The notes under the pieces are model-generated. The model had not been told where the DNA came from and did no database searches. It saw only the letters and a list, made by a program, of their open reading frames with translations. A program made the position numbers and the translations under genes. Positions 16,782 to 25,231 of a DNA stretch of 64,000 bases are shown in pieces. Source of the stretch: an uncultured Dehalococcoidia bacterium. GTDB lineage: Bacteria; Chloroflexota; Dehalococcoidia; Lucifugimonadales; UBA3495. The stretch is from assembly GCA_958296225.1 (NCBI GenBank), contig OY282456.1, positions 558,001 to 622,000 on the forward strand, written 5' to 3'. Position 1 is the stretch's first letter. Each line of letters starts with the position of its first letter.

Positions 16782-17186
16782 CTAAAGGTACTTGGCAGCC
16801 GCCACCGCGATTGCTGCCACCGCGACCGCCATACCGCCGAGCCTGATGAGCAGGCGGTTGCCCAGGGCATCTATCTTGCCGTCCAAACGCACGTTCATAG
16901 CGTCAATCTTGCCTTCCAGACGTTCGTTCATGGCGTCAATTTTGCCTTCCAAACGTTCGTTGGAAGTGTCAATCTTGCCTTCCAGACGTTCGTTCATGGC
17001 GTCAATCTTGCCTTCCAAACGTTCGTTGGAAGTGTCAATCTTGCCTTCCAGACGTTCGTTCGTAGCGTCAATCTTGCCCTCCAACCTCGCGATGTCGGTT
17101 TTGGTGGCCAAGGTGGGCAGGATGGTGTCCAGGCGGGTTTCCAGTATAGTTACGCGCTCTTCCAAATTTGAGGCGGGGGTGGTCAT
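16782..17186 (-). CDS. Small coiled-coil protein with C-terminal membrane anchor, seven hendecads (copy A)
   Basis: A 134-residue protein starting MTTPASNLEERVTILETRLD, with GGAGG upstream of the ATG at 17184-17186. Residues 33-109 are seven consecutive 11-residue units of the type ERLEGKIDAMN, so the DNA carries a 33-bp tandem repeat. The last 25 residues (NRLLIRLGGMAVAVAAIAVA then AAKYL) form one membrane helix. Eleven-residue periodicity predicts a near-straight or slightly right-handed coiled coil. Proteins of this kind are often annotated as DUF1640-like or generic coiled-coil proteins; function unknown. A shorter paralogue lies directly upstream and two more at 24-25 kb. Confidence 0.8.
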   Translation of the reverse strand: MTTPASNLEERVTILETRLDTILPTLATKTDIARLEGKIDATNERLEGKIDTSNERLEGKIDAMNERLEGKIDTSNERLEGKIDAMNERLEGKIDAMNVRLDGKIDALGNRLLIRLGGMAVAVAAIAVAAAKYL

Positions 17187-17234
17187 AAGGGTTGTTCCTC
17201 CAGGAGACAGGTTGCCGTGCAACTCAATGATAGT

Positions 17235-17573
17235 CTAGAGGTACTTGGCAGCTGCCACCGCAACTGCCGCCACCGCGACCGCCATACCGCCGAGCCTGCT
17301 GAGCAGGCGGTTGCCCAGGGCATCTATCTTACCGTCCAAACGCACGTTCATAGCGTCAATCTTGCCTTCCAAACGTTCGTTCATGGCGTCAATTTTGCCT
17401 TCCAGACGTTCGTTCGTAGTGTCAATCTTGCCTTCCAGACGTTCGTTCGTAGCTTCAATCTTGCCCTCCAACCTCGCGATGTCGGCTTTGGTCGCCAGGG
17501 TGAGCAGGATGGTGTCCAGGCGGGTTTCCCGTATGGTTACGCGATCTTCCAAGTTTGAGGCGGGGGTGGTCAT
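17235..17573 (-). CDS. Small coiled-coil protein with C-terminal membrane anchor, five hendecads (copy B)
   Basis: A 112-residue paralogue of copy A with the same start (MTTPASNLEDRVTIRETRLD) and the same membrane end (GGMAVAVAAVAVAAAKYL). Only five 11-residue units are present instead of seven, so the two genes differ by two whole 33-bp repeats. The ribosome-binding region (GGAGGAACAACCCCT) is nearly identical to that of copy A. The 48-nt spacer to copy A is a shortened version of the upstream region of this gene. The pair looks like a recent tandem duplication followed by repeat contraction or expansion. Confidence 0.8.
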   Translation of the reverse strand: MTTPASNLEDRVTIRETRLDTILLTLATKADIARLEGKIEATNERLEGKIDTTNERLEGKIDAMNERLEGKIDAMNVRLDGKIDALGNRLLSRLGGMAVAVAAVAVAAAKYL

Positions 17574-17671
17574 AGGGGTTGTTCCTCCAGGAGACAGGTT
17601 GCCGTGCAACTCAATGCCAGTATGACACAGCAGGTTAAACCGTTACAATATGGCCTCTAGTAGTCCTGAGA

Positions 17672-17812
17672 GAGTCGCCGCAAAGTCTGGGTGGCGGGTT
17701 TTGCGGCGCCGGATTTCCCCTACGCCGGAGCAGCAGCGCTGCCCCTCACCCAGCCCTCTCCCCTTGTGGGAGAGGGCTTTATGATTTTGCAAAGGCCCTG
17801 CTATGGAGCGCC
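17672..17812. repeat. Dispersed intergenic repeat, copy 1
   Basis: GGCGGGTTTTGCGGCGCCGG, then ATTTCCCCTACGCCGGAGC, CAGCCCTCTCCCCTTGTGGG and AGAGGGCTTTATGATTTTGC match in order a block at 31355-31475. It contains an internal hairpin (CCCTCTCCCC ... GGGAGAGGG). Partial relatives lie at 16640-16790 and 7676-7720. It is probably a non-coding mobile or REP-like element; no terminal repeats were identified. Confidence 0.6.
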
Positions 17813-17818
17813 GCTACC

Positions 17819-17847
17819 TTGACAATTCAAAGCCGCATTATTAGCAT
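17819..17847 (+). promoter_or_regulatory. Putative promoter TTGACA-N17-TAGCAT of SBP3
   Basis: TTGACA at 17819-17824 and TAGCAT at 17842-17847, 17-nt spacer ATTCAAAGCCGCATTAT. It lies 94 nt ahead of the start codon, the same distance as in SBP1 and SBP2. Confidence 0.75.
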
Positions 17848-17940
17848 CCTGTGGCGACGGAAAGTGATTGTCGCCGGCATAGTAACGGCCACGCGCCATT
17901 GCGTGCGTCACGCTAATGCCCATTTCAGGAGGCTGACTTG

Positions 17941-19845
17941 ATGACATACAGACGAATGTGGCGCCCCAAGACCCTTTTGGCGGCGGGAGCCGTGGCGCTG
18001 CTGGCCGCCATGGTGGCTTGCGGCGGCGCCAGCACCACCGAGCAGACGGAGAGCGGGGCCGCCGCGCCGGCTGCCGAACCGACGGCGACGCTGGACGTGA
18101 TGGCCGCGGCCGACGCGCCCACGCCCACGGCCCCGCTGGATGCCACGGCAACGCCCGTTCCGGTTCCCACCGCCATCGCCGTTGACCAGCGGCCCGACTG
18201 GTGGGTTGAGGGCGAGAGCAAACACTATCGCGGCGATTTTCCGCTGGTTGCCACCAGCAACCCCGGTTTCTGGGACGTGCATTATGGCGGCTCCATGAAC
18301 ACGGTGCTGATTCCCTCCGGCCCCCGGTTCAACCAGATTCTGGAGTACAACCCGGTGAACCCCAACGAAATTATCGGCGACCTGGCTGTAAGCTGGGAGT
18401 TCTATGAAGACGGCGGCGAAGTTGGCTACATTTTCCGGCTGAACCCCGATGCCACTTTCACCGACGGCCACCCGGTCACCGCCGAGGACGTGGTGTTTTC
18501 CATTGACCGTATCACTTTGGGGCAGGTGGAGGAAGGGGTGCTGCGCGCCCGCACCGGGTTCCTCAACAACTTCGTGGTGCATGGCACTGCCGAGGCCATC
18601 GACGAATACACGGCGAAAGTGCCGCTGCGGTTCCCGGCGTCGGGCTTTTTGCCCAACCTGGCGTCGGACTATATGAAGGTGTACCCCAAGCACGTGGGCG
18701 AAAACCTGAGCCAGGAGCAGGCCAACACCGGCTTGTCGCAGCAGGAGGCCGTCGCGGCCATCAACGCCGGGCAGCCGGCGGCGCTCATCGGGTCCGGCCC
18801 GTGGACGCTGCGGGAATGGGAAAAGGATACGGGATATTCCTTTGACCGCAACCCGGACTACTTCAAAACGGGGCGGCCTTTCTTTGACGGCCTCAAGATT
18901 TTCCTCATCCGGGACACGGCGCGGCGCATATCGGCGTTGCAGGCGGGGCAGGTCTATGGCACCTACCAGCCGGTCACCGGCAGCAACCGGCCCGAAGATA
19001 TGGCGCGGCTGGAAGAGGACACCGACGGCCGGGTGCGCGCCGTCATCCTGGAAGACTCCGGCGTGGAAGCCTGGTTCCTGAACCAGGACAAGCCGCCCTT
19101 TGACGACGCACGAGTGCGGCGAGCGATGTATCTGGGCGTTGACCGGGACAACGCCGTGGAGAAGGCAATTCTGGGCTTCGGCTCGCCCGGCACGTTCTTT
19201 GCGCCCGGCGTGGTGGAAGACCTGCCGGAGCTGCGGGCCAACAATCCGGCCTTTATGTCCGACCGCAGCGCCGCGCTGGCGGAAGCCCGCCAACTGCTGG
19301 CCGACGCCGGTTATCCCGACGGCTTTACGGCCACGCTCAACGTGGTGAACAGCAATCCGGCGCTGGCCATGGCGGAAGTGCTGGCGGCGCAGCTGCGGGA
19401 AGATCTGAAGATTGACATGACCCTGCAGCCTACCGACCTGGCGACGATGTACGTGGGGATGCGCGACGGCGTGGCCAATGCGGACGGCGTAGGCACCGGC
19501 ATCATCCTGCGCGACCCCGGCGACATCATCAACCAGTTCTACCTGCAGGACGTGCTGCGCAATCCCCACAACTGGCAGAACGACCGGGTGGACGAACTCA
19601 TCGAGCTGCAGAACCGGGCCATTGACCCGGCGGAACGGTGGGGCCATCTGGATGAGCTGGCGGAGATACTGCACCGGGGCGAAAGCCACTGGCTGCCGGT
19701 GCTGTGGGGTTCCAACGGCGGCGCGTTTGACTACCGCATCCGCAACTACTACTACCCGCCCACGGTGCAGCTTATCAAGAAGTGGGACCACGTGTGGTTT
19801 GACCCGGACCGGGAGATGCCGGCAGAGGTGGGCTACGTGCCATAG
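17941..19845 (+). CDS. ABC transporter solute-binding lipoprotein, family 5, SBP3
   Basis: A 634-residue paralogue of SBP2 and SBP4, highly similar over its whole length. The ATG at 17941 is preceded by AGGAGG at 17927-17932; a TTG just before it is not needed. The lipobox is LAAMVAC, then a Pro/Thr-rich linker (TPTAPLDATATPVPVPTAIA). Core segments: RPDWWVEGESKHYRGDFPLV, FWDVHYGGSMNTVLIPSGPR and FTDGHPVTAEDVVFSIDRIT. The end PTVQLIKKWDHVWFDPDREM matches SBP2. It has its own promoter and terminator. Presumably it captures a substrate outside the membrane and delivers it to a DppBC-type channel. Confidence 0.92.
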   Translation: MTYRRMWRPKTLLAAGAVALLAAMVACGGASTTEQTESGAAAPAAEPTATLDVMAAADAPTPTAPLDATATPVPVPTAIAVDQRPDWWVEGESKHYRGDFPLVATSNPGFWDVHYGGSMNTVLIPSGPRFNQILEYNPVNPNEIIGDLAVSWEFYEDGGEVGYIFRLNPDATFTDGHPVTAEDVVFSIDRITLGQVEEGVLRARTGFLNNFVVHGTAEAIDEYTAKVPLRFPASGFLPNLASDYMKVYPKHVGENLSQEQANTGLSQQEAVAAINAGQPAALIGSGPWTLREWEKDTGYSFDRNPDYFKTGRPFFDGLKIFLIRDTARRISALQAGQVYGTYQPVTGSNRPEDMARLEEDTDGRVRAVILEDSGVEAWFLNQDKPPFDDARVRRAMYLGVDRDNAVEKAILGFGSPGTFFAPGVVEDLPELRANNPAFMSDRSAALAEARQLLADAGYPDGFTATLNVVNSNPALAMAEVLAAQLREDLKIDMTLQPTDLATMYVGMRDGVANADGVGTGIILRDPGDIINQFYLQDVLRNPHNWQNDRVDELIELQNRAIDPAERWGHLDELAEILHRGESHWLPVLWGSNGGAFDYRIRNYYYPPTVQLIKKWDHVWFDPDREMPAEVGYVP

Positions 19846-19885
19846 CCCGCTCCATCCGGTGGCGGCACACTACCCAGGCGCAAGT

Positions 19886-19910
19886 AAGGGCAGGTTTCAA
19901 ACCTGCCCTT
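19886..19910 (+). terminator. Rho-independent terminator after SBP3
   Basis: AAGGGCAGGTTT and AAACCTGCCCTT pair around a single C (12-bp perfect stem, real loop a few bases larger), followed by ATCATTTATC. It lies 40 nt after the stop. The arms resemble the terminator at 14088. Confidence 0.8.
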
Positions 19911-20035
19911 ATCATTTATCAGGACGCGCCCCATCTTATGAGGACGCGCTCCATCCCTGACAACAACACAATTACAAATGCAGAACTGCGTAACTCTAAT
20001 GATAATCAACCCGGCATAGCATCATCAAACAATGT

Positions 20036-20064
20036 TTGACAATCCGAACCCGTATAAGTAGCAT
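20036..20064 (+). promoter_or_regulatory. Putative promoter TTGACA-N17-TAGCAT of SBP4
   Basis: TTGACA at 20036-20041 and TAGCAT at 20059-20064, spacer ATCCGAACCCGTATAAG. It is 95 nt ahead of the chosen start, matching the other members of the set. Confidence 0.75.
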
Positions 20065-20159
20065 TTCTGTTGCCGACATTCAACCGCCGGCGCCGTTCCG
20101 GTGAACTGGCATCCTTCTCGTTTCAGATAGAAAGCGACAACCTAGGAGGATACATTGAA

Positions 20160-22034
20160 ATGGACTGGCGACTCATTTGGCAGCCACGGACCCTGCTGGC
20201 GCTGGGCACCCTGGGCCTGACGGCCGCGCTAGTGGCCTGCGGCGGCGCGACCGCTCCGGAACAACCGGGAGACACGGGAGGCGGTGCCGCGGCCGCTCCG
20301 GCCCCTGCCGCGACGCCGACGCTGGACCCCTTTGCCGGCGTGCAGGAACCGACGCCCACCGCCCGGCTGGATGCTACCGCTACTCCGGTTCCGGTGCCCA
20401 CCGCCGTAGCCGTTGACGCGCGGCCCGACTGGTGGCAGATAGGCGAGAGCAAACACTATCGCGGCGATTTCCCGCTGGTTGCTACCCACAACCCCGGGTT
20501 CTGGGACGTGCACTACGGCGGTTCCCTGAATAGCGTGCTCATCCCGTCGGGGCCGCGGTTCAACCAGATTCTGGAATACAACCCGGTGAACCCCAGCGAG
20601 ATTATCGGCGATTTGGCGGTCAGCTGGGAATCTTACGAAGATGGCGACGAGTTTGGGTACATATTCCATCTGAACCCCGACGCCACCTTTACCGACGGCC
20701 ATCCGGTCACTGCGGAGGACATCGTTTTCTCGCTGGACCGGATTACGCTGGGGCAGGTGGAGGAAGGCGTGCTCCGCGCCCGCACCGGCTTCCTCAACAA
20801 CTTCATCGTGCATGGCTCCGCAGAGGTCATTGACGACCATACTGCCAAAGTGCCGCTGCGTTTCCCAGCCGCTGGCTTCATACCAAACCTGGCGTCGGAC
20901 TATATGAAAGTGTACCCCAAGCACATCGCTGAGAACATCACACAGGAAGAAGCCAACCTGCCCGACGGACTGATTGGCTCCGGCCCGTGGACGCTCCGCG
21001 ATTGGGAAAAGGACGTGGGATATTCCTTCGAGCGCAACCCTACCTATTTCAAGACGGGTCGCCCCTTCTTTGACGCCCTGCGGATATTCCTGATTCGGGA
21101 CAACGCCCGCCGCATATCGGCGCTGCAAGCCGGACAGGTCTTCGGTTCTTACCAGCCGGTAACGGGCGGCAACCGTCCCGAAGACATGGCCCGCCTGGAA
21201 GAGGATACCGACGGCCGGGTGCGCGCCGTAATTCTGGAAGCCACGGGAATCCAGGCGTTCTTCCTCAACCACGACAAACCTCCTTTTGACGACCCGCGAG
21301 TGCGCCGGGCTTTCTATCTGGGTCTAGACCGGGAGTTGGGTGTGGAGAAGGCGATTCTCGGATTTGGAAAACCCGGCACGTTCTTTGCGCCGGGGGTGGT
21401 GGAAGACATGGCGGATTTGAAGGCCGGTAACCCGGCTTACGGCGACCGGGAAGCGGCGCTGGCCGAAGCGCGCCAGCTGCTGGCCGACGCCGGCTATGCC
21501 GAAGGGTTCCAGGTTACGCTTAATACGGTGAGCACGAATCCGTCGTTGTCCGGCGCTGAAGTCGCCGCTCCGCAGCTGCGGGAAGACCTGAATATCGACA
21601 TGGTTATCCAACCCACCGACCTGGCCACTATGTACGTGGGTATGCGTGACGGCGTGGCCAACATTGACGGCGTGGGCACTGGCATCATTCTGCGCGACCC
21701 CGGCGACATCCTGAACCAGTTCTACTTGCAGAATGTGCTGCGTAATCCCCACAACTGGCAGAACGACCGGGTTGATGAGCTCAACGTCCTCCAGAATCAA
21801 GCCGTTGACCCGGCGGTGCGGCAAGGCCACCTGGAAGAACTGGCGGACATTCTCCATCGCGGCGAAAGCCACTGGCTGCCTTACTTCTGGTACTCCAGCG
21901 GCGGCGCTTTTGACTACCGCATCCGCAACTACTACTATCCGGCCACGGTGCAGCTGATTCACAAGTGGGACCACATCTGGTTTGACCCGGACCGGGAACC
22001 CCTCCCCGCCAACGTGAAAGGGTACGCGCCCTAG
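20160..22034 (+). CDS. ABC transporter solute-binding lipoprotein, family 5, SBP4
   Basis: A 624-residue paralogue of SBP2 and SBP3. The ATG at 20160 has AGGAGGA at 20144-20150; the frame continues upstream to a TTG, but that extension has no signal character. MDWRLIWQPRTLLALG leads to the lipobox AALVAC and a Pro/Ala linker. The core repeats the paralogue pattern (RPDWWQIGESKHYRGDFPLV, FWDVHYGGSLNSVLIPSGPR, FTDGHPVTAEDIVFSLDRIT). It lacks a stretch of about 13 residues that SBP2 and SBP3 carry before GLIGSGPW. It lies directly ahead of the second permease pair (22160, 23165) and is its likely partner. Confidence 0.92.
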   Translation: MDWRLIWQPRTLLALGTLGLTAALVACGGATAPEQPGDTGGGAAAAPAPAATPTLDPFAGVQEPTPTARLDATATPVPVPTAVAVDARPDWWQIGESKHYRGDFPLVATHNPGFWDVHYGGSLNSVLIPSGPRFNQILEYNPVNPSEIIGDLAVSWESYEDGDEFGYIFHLNPDATFTDGHPVTAEDIVFSLDRITLGQVEEGVLRARTGFLNNFIVHGSAEVIDDHTAKVPLRFPAAGFIPNLASDYMKVYPKHIAENITQEEANLPDGLIGSGPWTLRDWEKDVGYSFERNPTYFKTGRPFFDALRIFLIRDNARRISALQAGQVFGSYQPVTGGNRPEDMARLEEDTDGRVRAVILEATGIQAFFLNHDKPPFDDPRVRRAFYLGLDRELGVEKAILGFGKPGTFFAPGVVEDMADLKAGNPAYGDREAALAEARQLLADAGYAEGFQVTLNTVSTNPSLSGAEVAAPQLREDLNIDMVIQPTDLATMYVGMRDGVANIDGVGTGIILRDPGDILNQFYLQNVLRNPHNWQNDRVDELNVLQNQAVDPAVRQGHLEELADILHRGESHWLPYFWYSSGGAFDYRIRNYYYPATVQLIHKWDHIWFDPDREPLPANVKGYAP

Positions 22035-22041
22035 TCGCCGG

Positions 22042-22065
22042 ATTCCCGCTGGCGCGGGAATGACG
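22042..22065. repeat. Short inverted repeat after SBP4
   Basis: GATTCCCGC, TGGC and GCGGGAATGAC form an 8-bp hairpin of a type (ATTCCCGC/GCGGGAAT) frequent as an intergenic repeat in many bacteria. It may attenuate transcription between SBP4 and the permeases. Confidence 0.5.
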
Positions 22066-22159
22066 GGTCTAAATGGCCGGTCGCGGGGTTTCACCCAGGC
22101 CGGCCACTGTGTAAAATAGTCGCCTACTAGCCCATGCCCCGCCCGGCAGGAGTTGAGGA

Positions 22160-23119
22160 ATGTACCAGTACCTGATTCGGAGGCTGCTCCTCTTCATCCC
22201 CACGATGTTGCTGGCCACCATCCTGGTGTTCGCCCTGTTTTCCATCGTGCCGGGGGACGCCGCCGTGTACCTGCTCACCGGCGAGGACGCCGGCGGCCGG
22301 GTGACCAACGATGACTTTGAACGGCTGCGGGAGGACCTGGGCCTCAACCGCCCCATCTACGTGCAGTACGGCGACTGGCTGTGGGGCGTGCTGCGGGGCG
22401 ACCTGGGGGAGTCTCTGTATTATGGAACGCCCTTCGGCTTTGAACTGGTCGAGCGTTTTGCCAGAACCTTCGAGTTGGCGGTGCTGGCGATTGCCATGGC
22501 CTTCGTCGCCGCCGTGCCGCTGGGCATCCTGTCGGCGATGAAGCAGGACTCCGGGCTGGATTACGCCAGCCGCATCATCGCCCTGCTGGGCATCGCCATG
22601 CCGACCTTCTGGATTGGCGTGCTGGTAATCTACGGCCTGGCCTACGGGACGGGGTGGCTGCCGCCGTTAGAGTACGCCCACCTGTGGGAAGACCCGGTGC
22701 AGAACCTGCAGCTGATGCTGCTGCCGGCGGCGGTGGTGGGGTTCCACGATATGGCCTTTACCGCCCGGGTAACCCGCTCGGCGATGCTGGAAGTGATGCG
22801 GGAAGACTATATGCGCACTGCCCGCTCCAAGGGCCTGCGCGAGTGGGTGGTGGTGGGCCGTCATGCCTTGAAGAACGCGCTGCTGCCGGTGATTACCGTG
22901 TCCGGCTACCAGTTCGGCCGGCTGCTGGGCGGCGTCATCATCGTGGAGCAGATTTTCGTGGTGCCGGGCGTGGGCAAGTTCCTCATTGACGCCATCATCC
23001 ACCGCGATTTCCCGGTCATCCAGGGCGTCATCCTGATGACCGCGGCGGTGGTGCTGCTGCTCAACCTCATCATTGATATGCTCTACGGCATCCTCGACCC
23101 TCGCATCCGCTACGCATAG
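22160..23119 (+). CDS. ABC transporter permease, DppB/OppB type (second system)
   Basis: A 319-residue permease closely related to the one at 12151. It begins MYQYLIRRLLLFIPTMLLAT and has the signature SIVPGDAAVYLLTGEDAG. The EAA loop reads EDYMRTARSKGLREWVVVGR with HALKNALLPVI after it. It ends NLIIDMLYGILDPRIRYA. The ribosome-binding site AGGAG lies at about 22148. It is placed between SBP4 and the DppC-type gene and completes the second import system except for the ATPase. Confidence 0.92.
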   Translation: MYQYLIRRLLLFIPTMLLATILVFALFSIVPGDAAVYLLTGEDAGGRVTNDDFERLREDLGLNRPIYVQYGDWLWGVLRGDLGESLYYGTPFGFELVERFARTFELAVLAIAMAFVAAVPLGILSAMKQDSGLDYASRIIALLGIAMPTFWIGVLVIYGLAYGTGWLPPLEYAHLWEDPVQNLQLMLLPAAVVGFHDMAFTARVTRSAMLEVMREDYMRTARSKGLREWVVVGRHALKNALLPVITVSGYQFGRLLGGVIIVEQIFVVPGVGKFLIDAIIHRDFPVIQGVILMTAAVVLLLNLIIDMLYGILDPRIRYA

Positions 23120-23164
23120 GGACAGTAGCTACCGTTACCGGACGATACAGCGGCAGGTGTTGCC

Positions 23165-24085
23165 ATGATTGACCAAACTTCGGAACAGGCAGTAGGGCAG
23201 GCGGTTTTAACCCGCGAACAGATAGCCGCGCCGGGCTTTGGGGCGCGGGCCTGGACTAACTTCACACGCTTCGTGCGCACCAAACCGCTGGGAGCCATTG
23301 GCGGTTTCATAGTCCTGGTATTGGTGCTGGTGGCGGTGCTGGCGCCGGTGCTGGCGCCCTACGACCCCCGTTCCACACCGGCCACTCCCTGGGAGGCCCC
23401 CAACGCCAACTTCCTTCTGGGCGCCGACTACGTGGGGCGAGACGTGATGAGCCGGCTTATCTACGGCGCGCGCATTTCGCTGTACGTGGGGATGGGCAGC
23501 GTGCTGGTGGGCATCACTGCCAGCTTCGTCATTGGCGTGGCGCTCACTTACGCCGGCGGCATCGTGGATATGGTTTCCCAGCGTATCGTTGACGCGCTGA
23601 TGTCCCTTCCCGGTCTGCTTATCGCGCTGGCGATTATGGCCGTGGTTACGCCGTCGCTGAACACCGTGATTCTGGCAATAGTCATCGGGATGGTTGCGCC
23701 GGTAATCAGAACGGTAAGATCACAAGTGTTGTCCCTCAAGGAGTTGGACTACGTAACGGCGGCGCGGGCCGTGGGGGCCAAGCCGAACCGCATCATCTTC
23801 CGCCATATTGTGCCTAATTGCTTTGCCACTTATCTGGTGCTGGCCACTTACTACCTGGGTTTTGCCATCATCATTGAAGCGTCCCTGTCTTTCCTGGGCG
23901 TGGGCGCGCCGCCGGACCAGCCCAGCTGGGGCGGGATGCTGGTGCGCGCGGCGTCGGCCCACGTCAAGAGCGGCCCCTGGCTGGCTATCTTCCCCGGCCT
24001 GGCCCTCTTCCTGGTAGTGATGGGGTTCAACCTGCTGGGCGACGCTCTGCGGGACGTGTTCGACCCGCGCCTGCGCGGTAGGTAG
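23165..24085 (+). CDS. ABC transporter permease, DppC/OppC type (second system)
   Basis: A 306-residue permease paralogous to the one at 13143. After a soluble N-terminus of about 40 residues come the first membrane helix (GGFIVLVLVLVAVLAPVLAP), the DppC-type motif LLGADYVGRDVMSRLIYGAR, and the EAA loop LDYVTAARAVGAKPNRIIFR followed by HIVPNCFATYLV. It ends GFNLLGDALRDVFDPRLRGR. No ATP-binding subunit follows; the next genes are on the other strand. Confidence 0.92.
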   Translation: MIDQTSEQAVGQAVLTREQIAAPGFGARAWTNFTRFVRTKPLGAIGGFIVLVLVLVAVLAPVLAPYDPRSTPATPWEAPNANFLLGADYVGRDVMSRLIYGARISLYVGMGSVLVGITASFVIGVALTYAGGIVDMVSQRIVDALMSLPGLLIALAIMAVVTPSLNTVILAIVIGMVAPVIRTVRSQVLSLKELDYVTAARAVGAKPNRIIFRHIVPNCFATYLVLATYYLGFAIIIEASLSFLGVGAPPDQPSWGGMLVRAASAHVKSGPWLAIFPGLALFLVVMGFNLLGDALRDVFDPRLRGR

Positions 24086-24106
24086 AGGAACTGCGGCAAT
24101 CTCGCG

Positions 24107-24430
24107 CTAAAGGTACTTGGCTGCCGCCACCGCAATTGCCGCCACCGCGACCGCCATACCGCCGAGCCTGATGAGCAGGCGGTTGCCCATGGCGTCAACT
24201 CTTGCGTTCACGGAGTTTATTTTGCCTACCAGTCGTTCGTTCATCGCGTCCATCTTGCCATCCAGCCTTACGATGTCGGTTTTGACCTCGGCGATGTCAG
24301 TCTTGACCTCGGCAATTTCAGTTCTGACCTCGGCGATGTCGGCTTTGGTTGCCAGGGTAGGCAGGATGGTGTCCAGGCGGGTTTCCAGTATGGTTACGCG
24401 CTCATCCAAGTTTGAGGCGGGGGTGGTCAT
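24107..24430 (-). CDS. Small coiled-coil protein with C-terminal membrane anchor (copy C)
   Basis: A 107-residue paralogue of copies A, B and D. It starts MTTPASNLDERVTILETRLD and ends with the same helix (GGMAVAVAAIAVAAAKYL). Its middle has three 7-residue units (AEVRTEI, AEVKTDI, AEVKTDI) followed by about two 11-residue units (VRLDGKMDAMN, ERLVGKINSVN). It has the fewest hendecads of the set. The gene converges with the DppC gene, whose stop is 21 nt away. Function unknown. Confidence 0.78.
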   Translation of the reverse strand: MTTPASNLDERVTILETRLDTILPTLATKADIAEVRTEIAEVKTDIAEVKTDIVRLDGKMDAMNERLVGKINSVNARVDAMGNRLLIRLGGMAVAVAAIAVAAAKYL

Positions 24431-24469
24431 AGCGGTTGTTCCTCCAGAGGCAGGGTTGCCGTGCCGCGC

Positions 24470-24681
24470 AATGCCAGTATGACACAGCAGGTTAAACCGT
24501 TACAATACGGCCTCAGACTCTGAACGTGCTTGCCGGAGCTATGTCCCAGCAATTGGAAATCCATTGTGCCGCTGCTCGCCGGTTCGCTGTGGGGCGGGCT
24601 TTTTTGGCCGGCGGCCCGTCTCGGATGTCTGGCGGCGGCGAATCCACCGCGACGGCGCCAACCGCATCAAACAATCTTTTC
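24470..24681 (+). pseudogene. Degenerate 5' end of a DUF3179-type lipoprotein gene
   Basis: GTTAAACCGTTACAATACGG at 24491 corresponds to the start region of the intact gene at 25235 (GTTAAACCGTCGCAATAAAC). The later words TCGCCGGTTCG (24577), CTTTTTTGGCC (24600) and GCGACGGCGCCAACCGCA (24650) match 25266, 25296 and 25347 in order. No open frame joins them. It is the remnant left by the 600-bp tandem duplication. Confidence 0.55.
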
Positions 24682-24714
24682 GTAGAGGAACTGCGGCAAT
24701 CTCGCGCTGATAGT

Positions 24715-25173
24715 CTAAAGGTACTTGGCAGCCGCCACCGCAATTGCAGCTACCGCGACCGCCATACTGCCAAGCCTGATGAGCAGGCGGTTGCCCATGG
24801 CGTCAACTCTTGCGTTCACGGAGTTTATTTTGCCTTCCAGTCGTTCGCTCATCGCCTCTATTTTGCCTTCCAGCCGCTCGTTCATCGCGTCCATCTTGCC
24901 TTCCAGCCGCTCGTTCATCGCGTCCATCTTGCCTTCCAGCCGCTCGTTCATCGCGTCCATCTTGCCTTCCAGCCGCTCGTTCATCGCGTCCATCTTGCCT
25001 TCCAACCTTACGATGTCGGTTTTGACCTCGGCGATGTCAGTTCTAACCTCGGCAATTTCAGTTCTGACCTCGGCGATGTCGGTTTTGGTGGCCAGGGTGG
25101 GCAAGATGGCGTCCAGGCGAGTTTCCAGTATGGCTACGCGCTCTTCCAGGGCCGGGGTGCTGGGGGTAGTCAT
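24715..25173 (-). CDS. Small coiled-coil protein with C-terminal membrane anchor, six hendecads (copy D)
   Basis: A 152-residue member of the coiled-coil family. The start MTTPSTPALEERVAILETRL lies behind a GGAGGAACAACC leader. Three 7-residue units (AEVRTEI, AEVRTDI, AEVKTDI) are followed by six 11-residue units, four of them VRLEGKMDAMN/ERLEGKMDAMN, then the membrane helix SMAVAVAAIAVAAAKYL. Heptads followed by hendecads within one rod is notable. A long upstream extension of this frame overlaps the divergent DUF3179 gene and is rejected. The 58-nt gap to the divergent gene should hold both promoters. Confidence 0.8.
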   Translation of the reverse strand: MTTPSTPALEERVAILETRLDAILPTLATKTDIAEVRTEIAEVRTDIAEVKTDIVRLEGKMDAMNERLEGKMDAMNERLEGKMDAMNERLEGKMDAMNERLEGKIEAMSERLEGKINSVNARVDAMGNRLLIRLGSMAVAVAAIAVAAAKYL

Positions 25174-25231
25174 AGCGGTTGTTCCTCCGGGAGACGGGTT
25201 GCCTTGCAACGTCAGGCCAGTATGGCACAGT

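Larger units (their letters stand above)
24082..24681. repeat. 600-bp tandem duplication, unit 1
   Basis: GTAGAGGAACTGCGGCAATC starts at 24082 and again at 24682, exactly 600 bp later. The unit contains a coiled-coil gene on the minus strand, its divergent control region, and a degenerate version of the 5' end of the DUF3179 lipoprotein gene (GCGACGGCGCCAACCGCA near 24650, compare 25347). Unit 2 continues through the intact coiled-coil gene to about 25360. Confidence 0.7.

Noticed and set aside
17908..19791. 627-codon minus-strand frame opposite SBP3
   Set aside because: Low-complexity shadow of the conserved binding-protein gene; no start signal and no family pattern.
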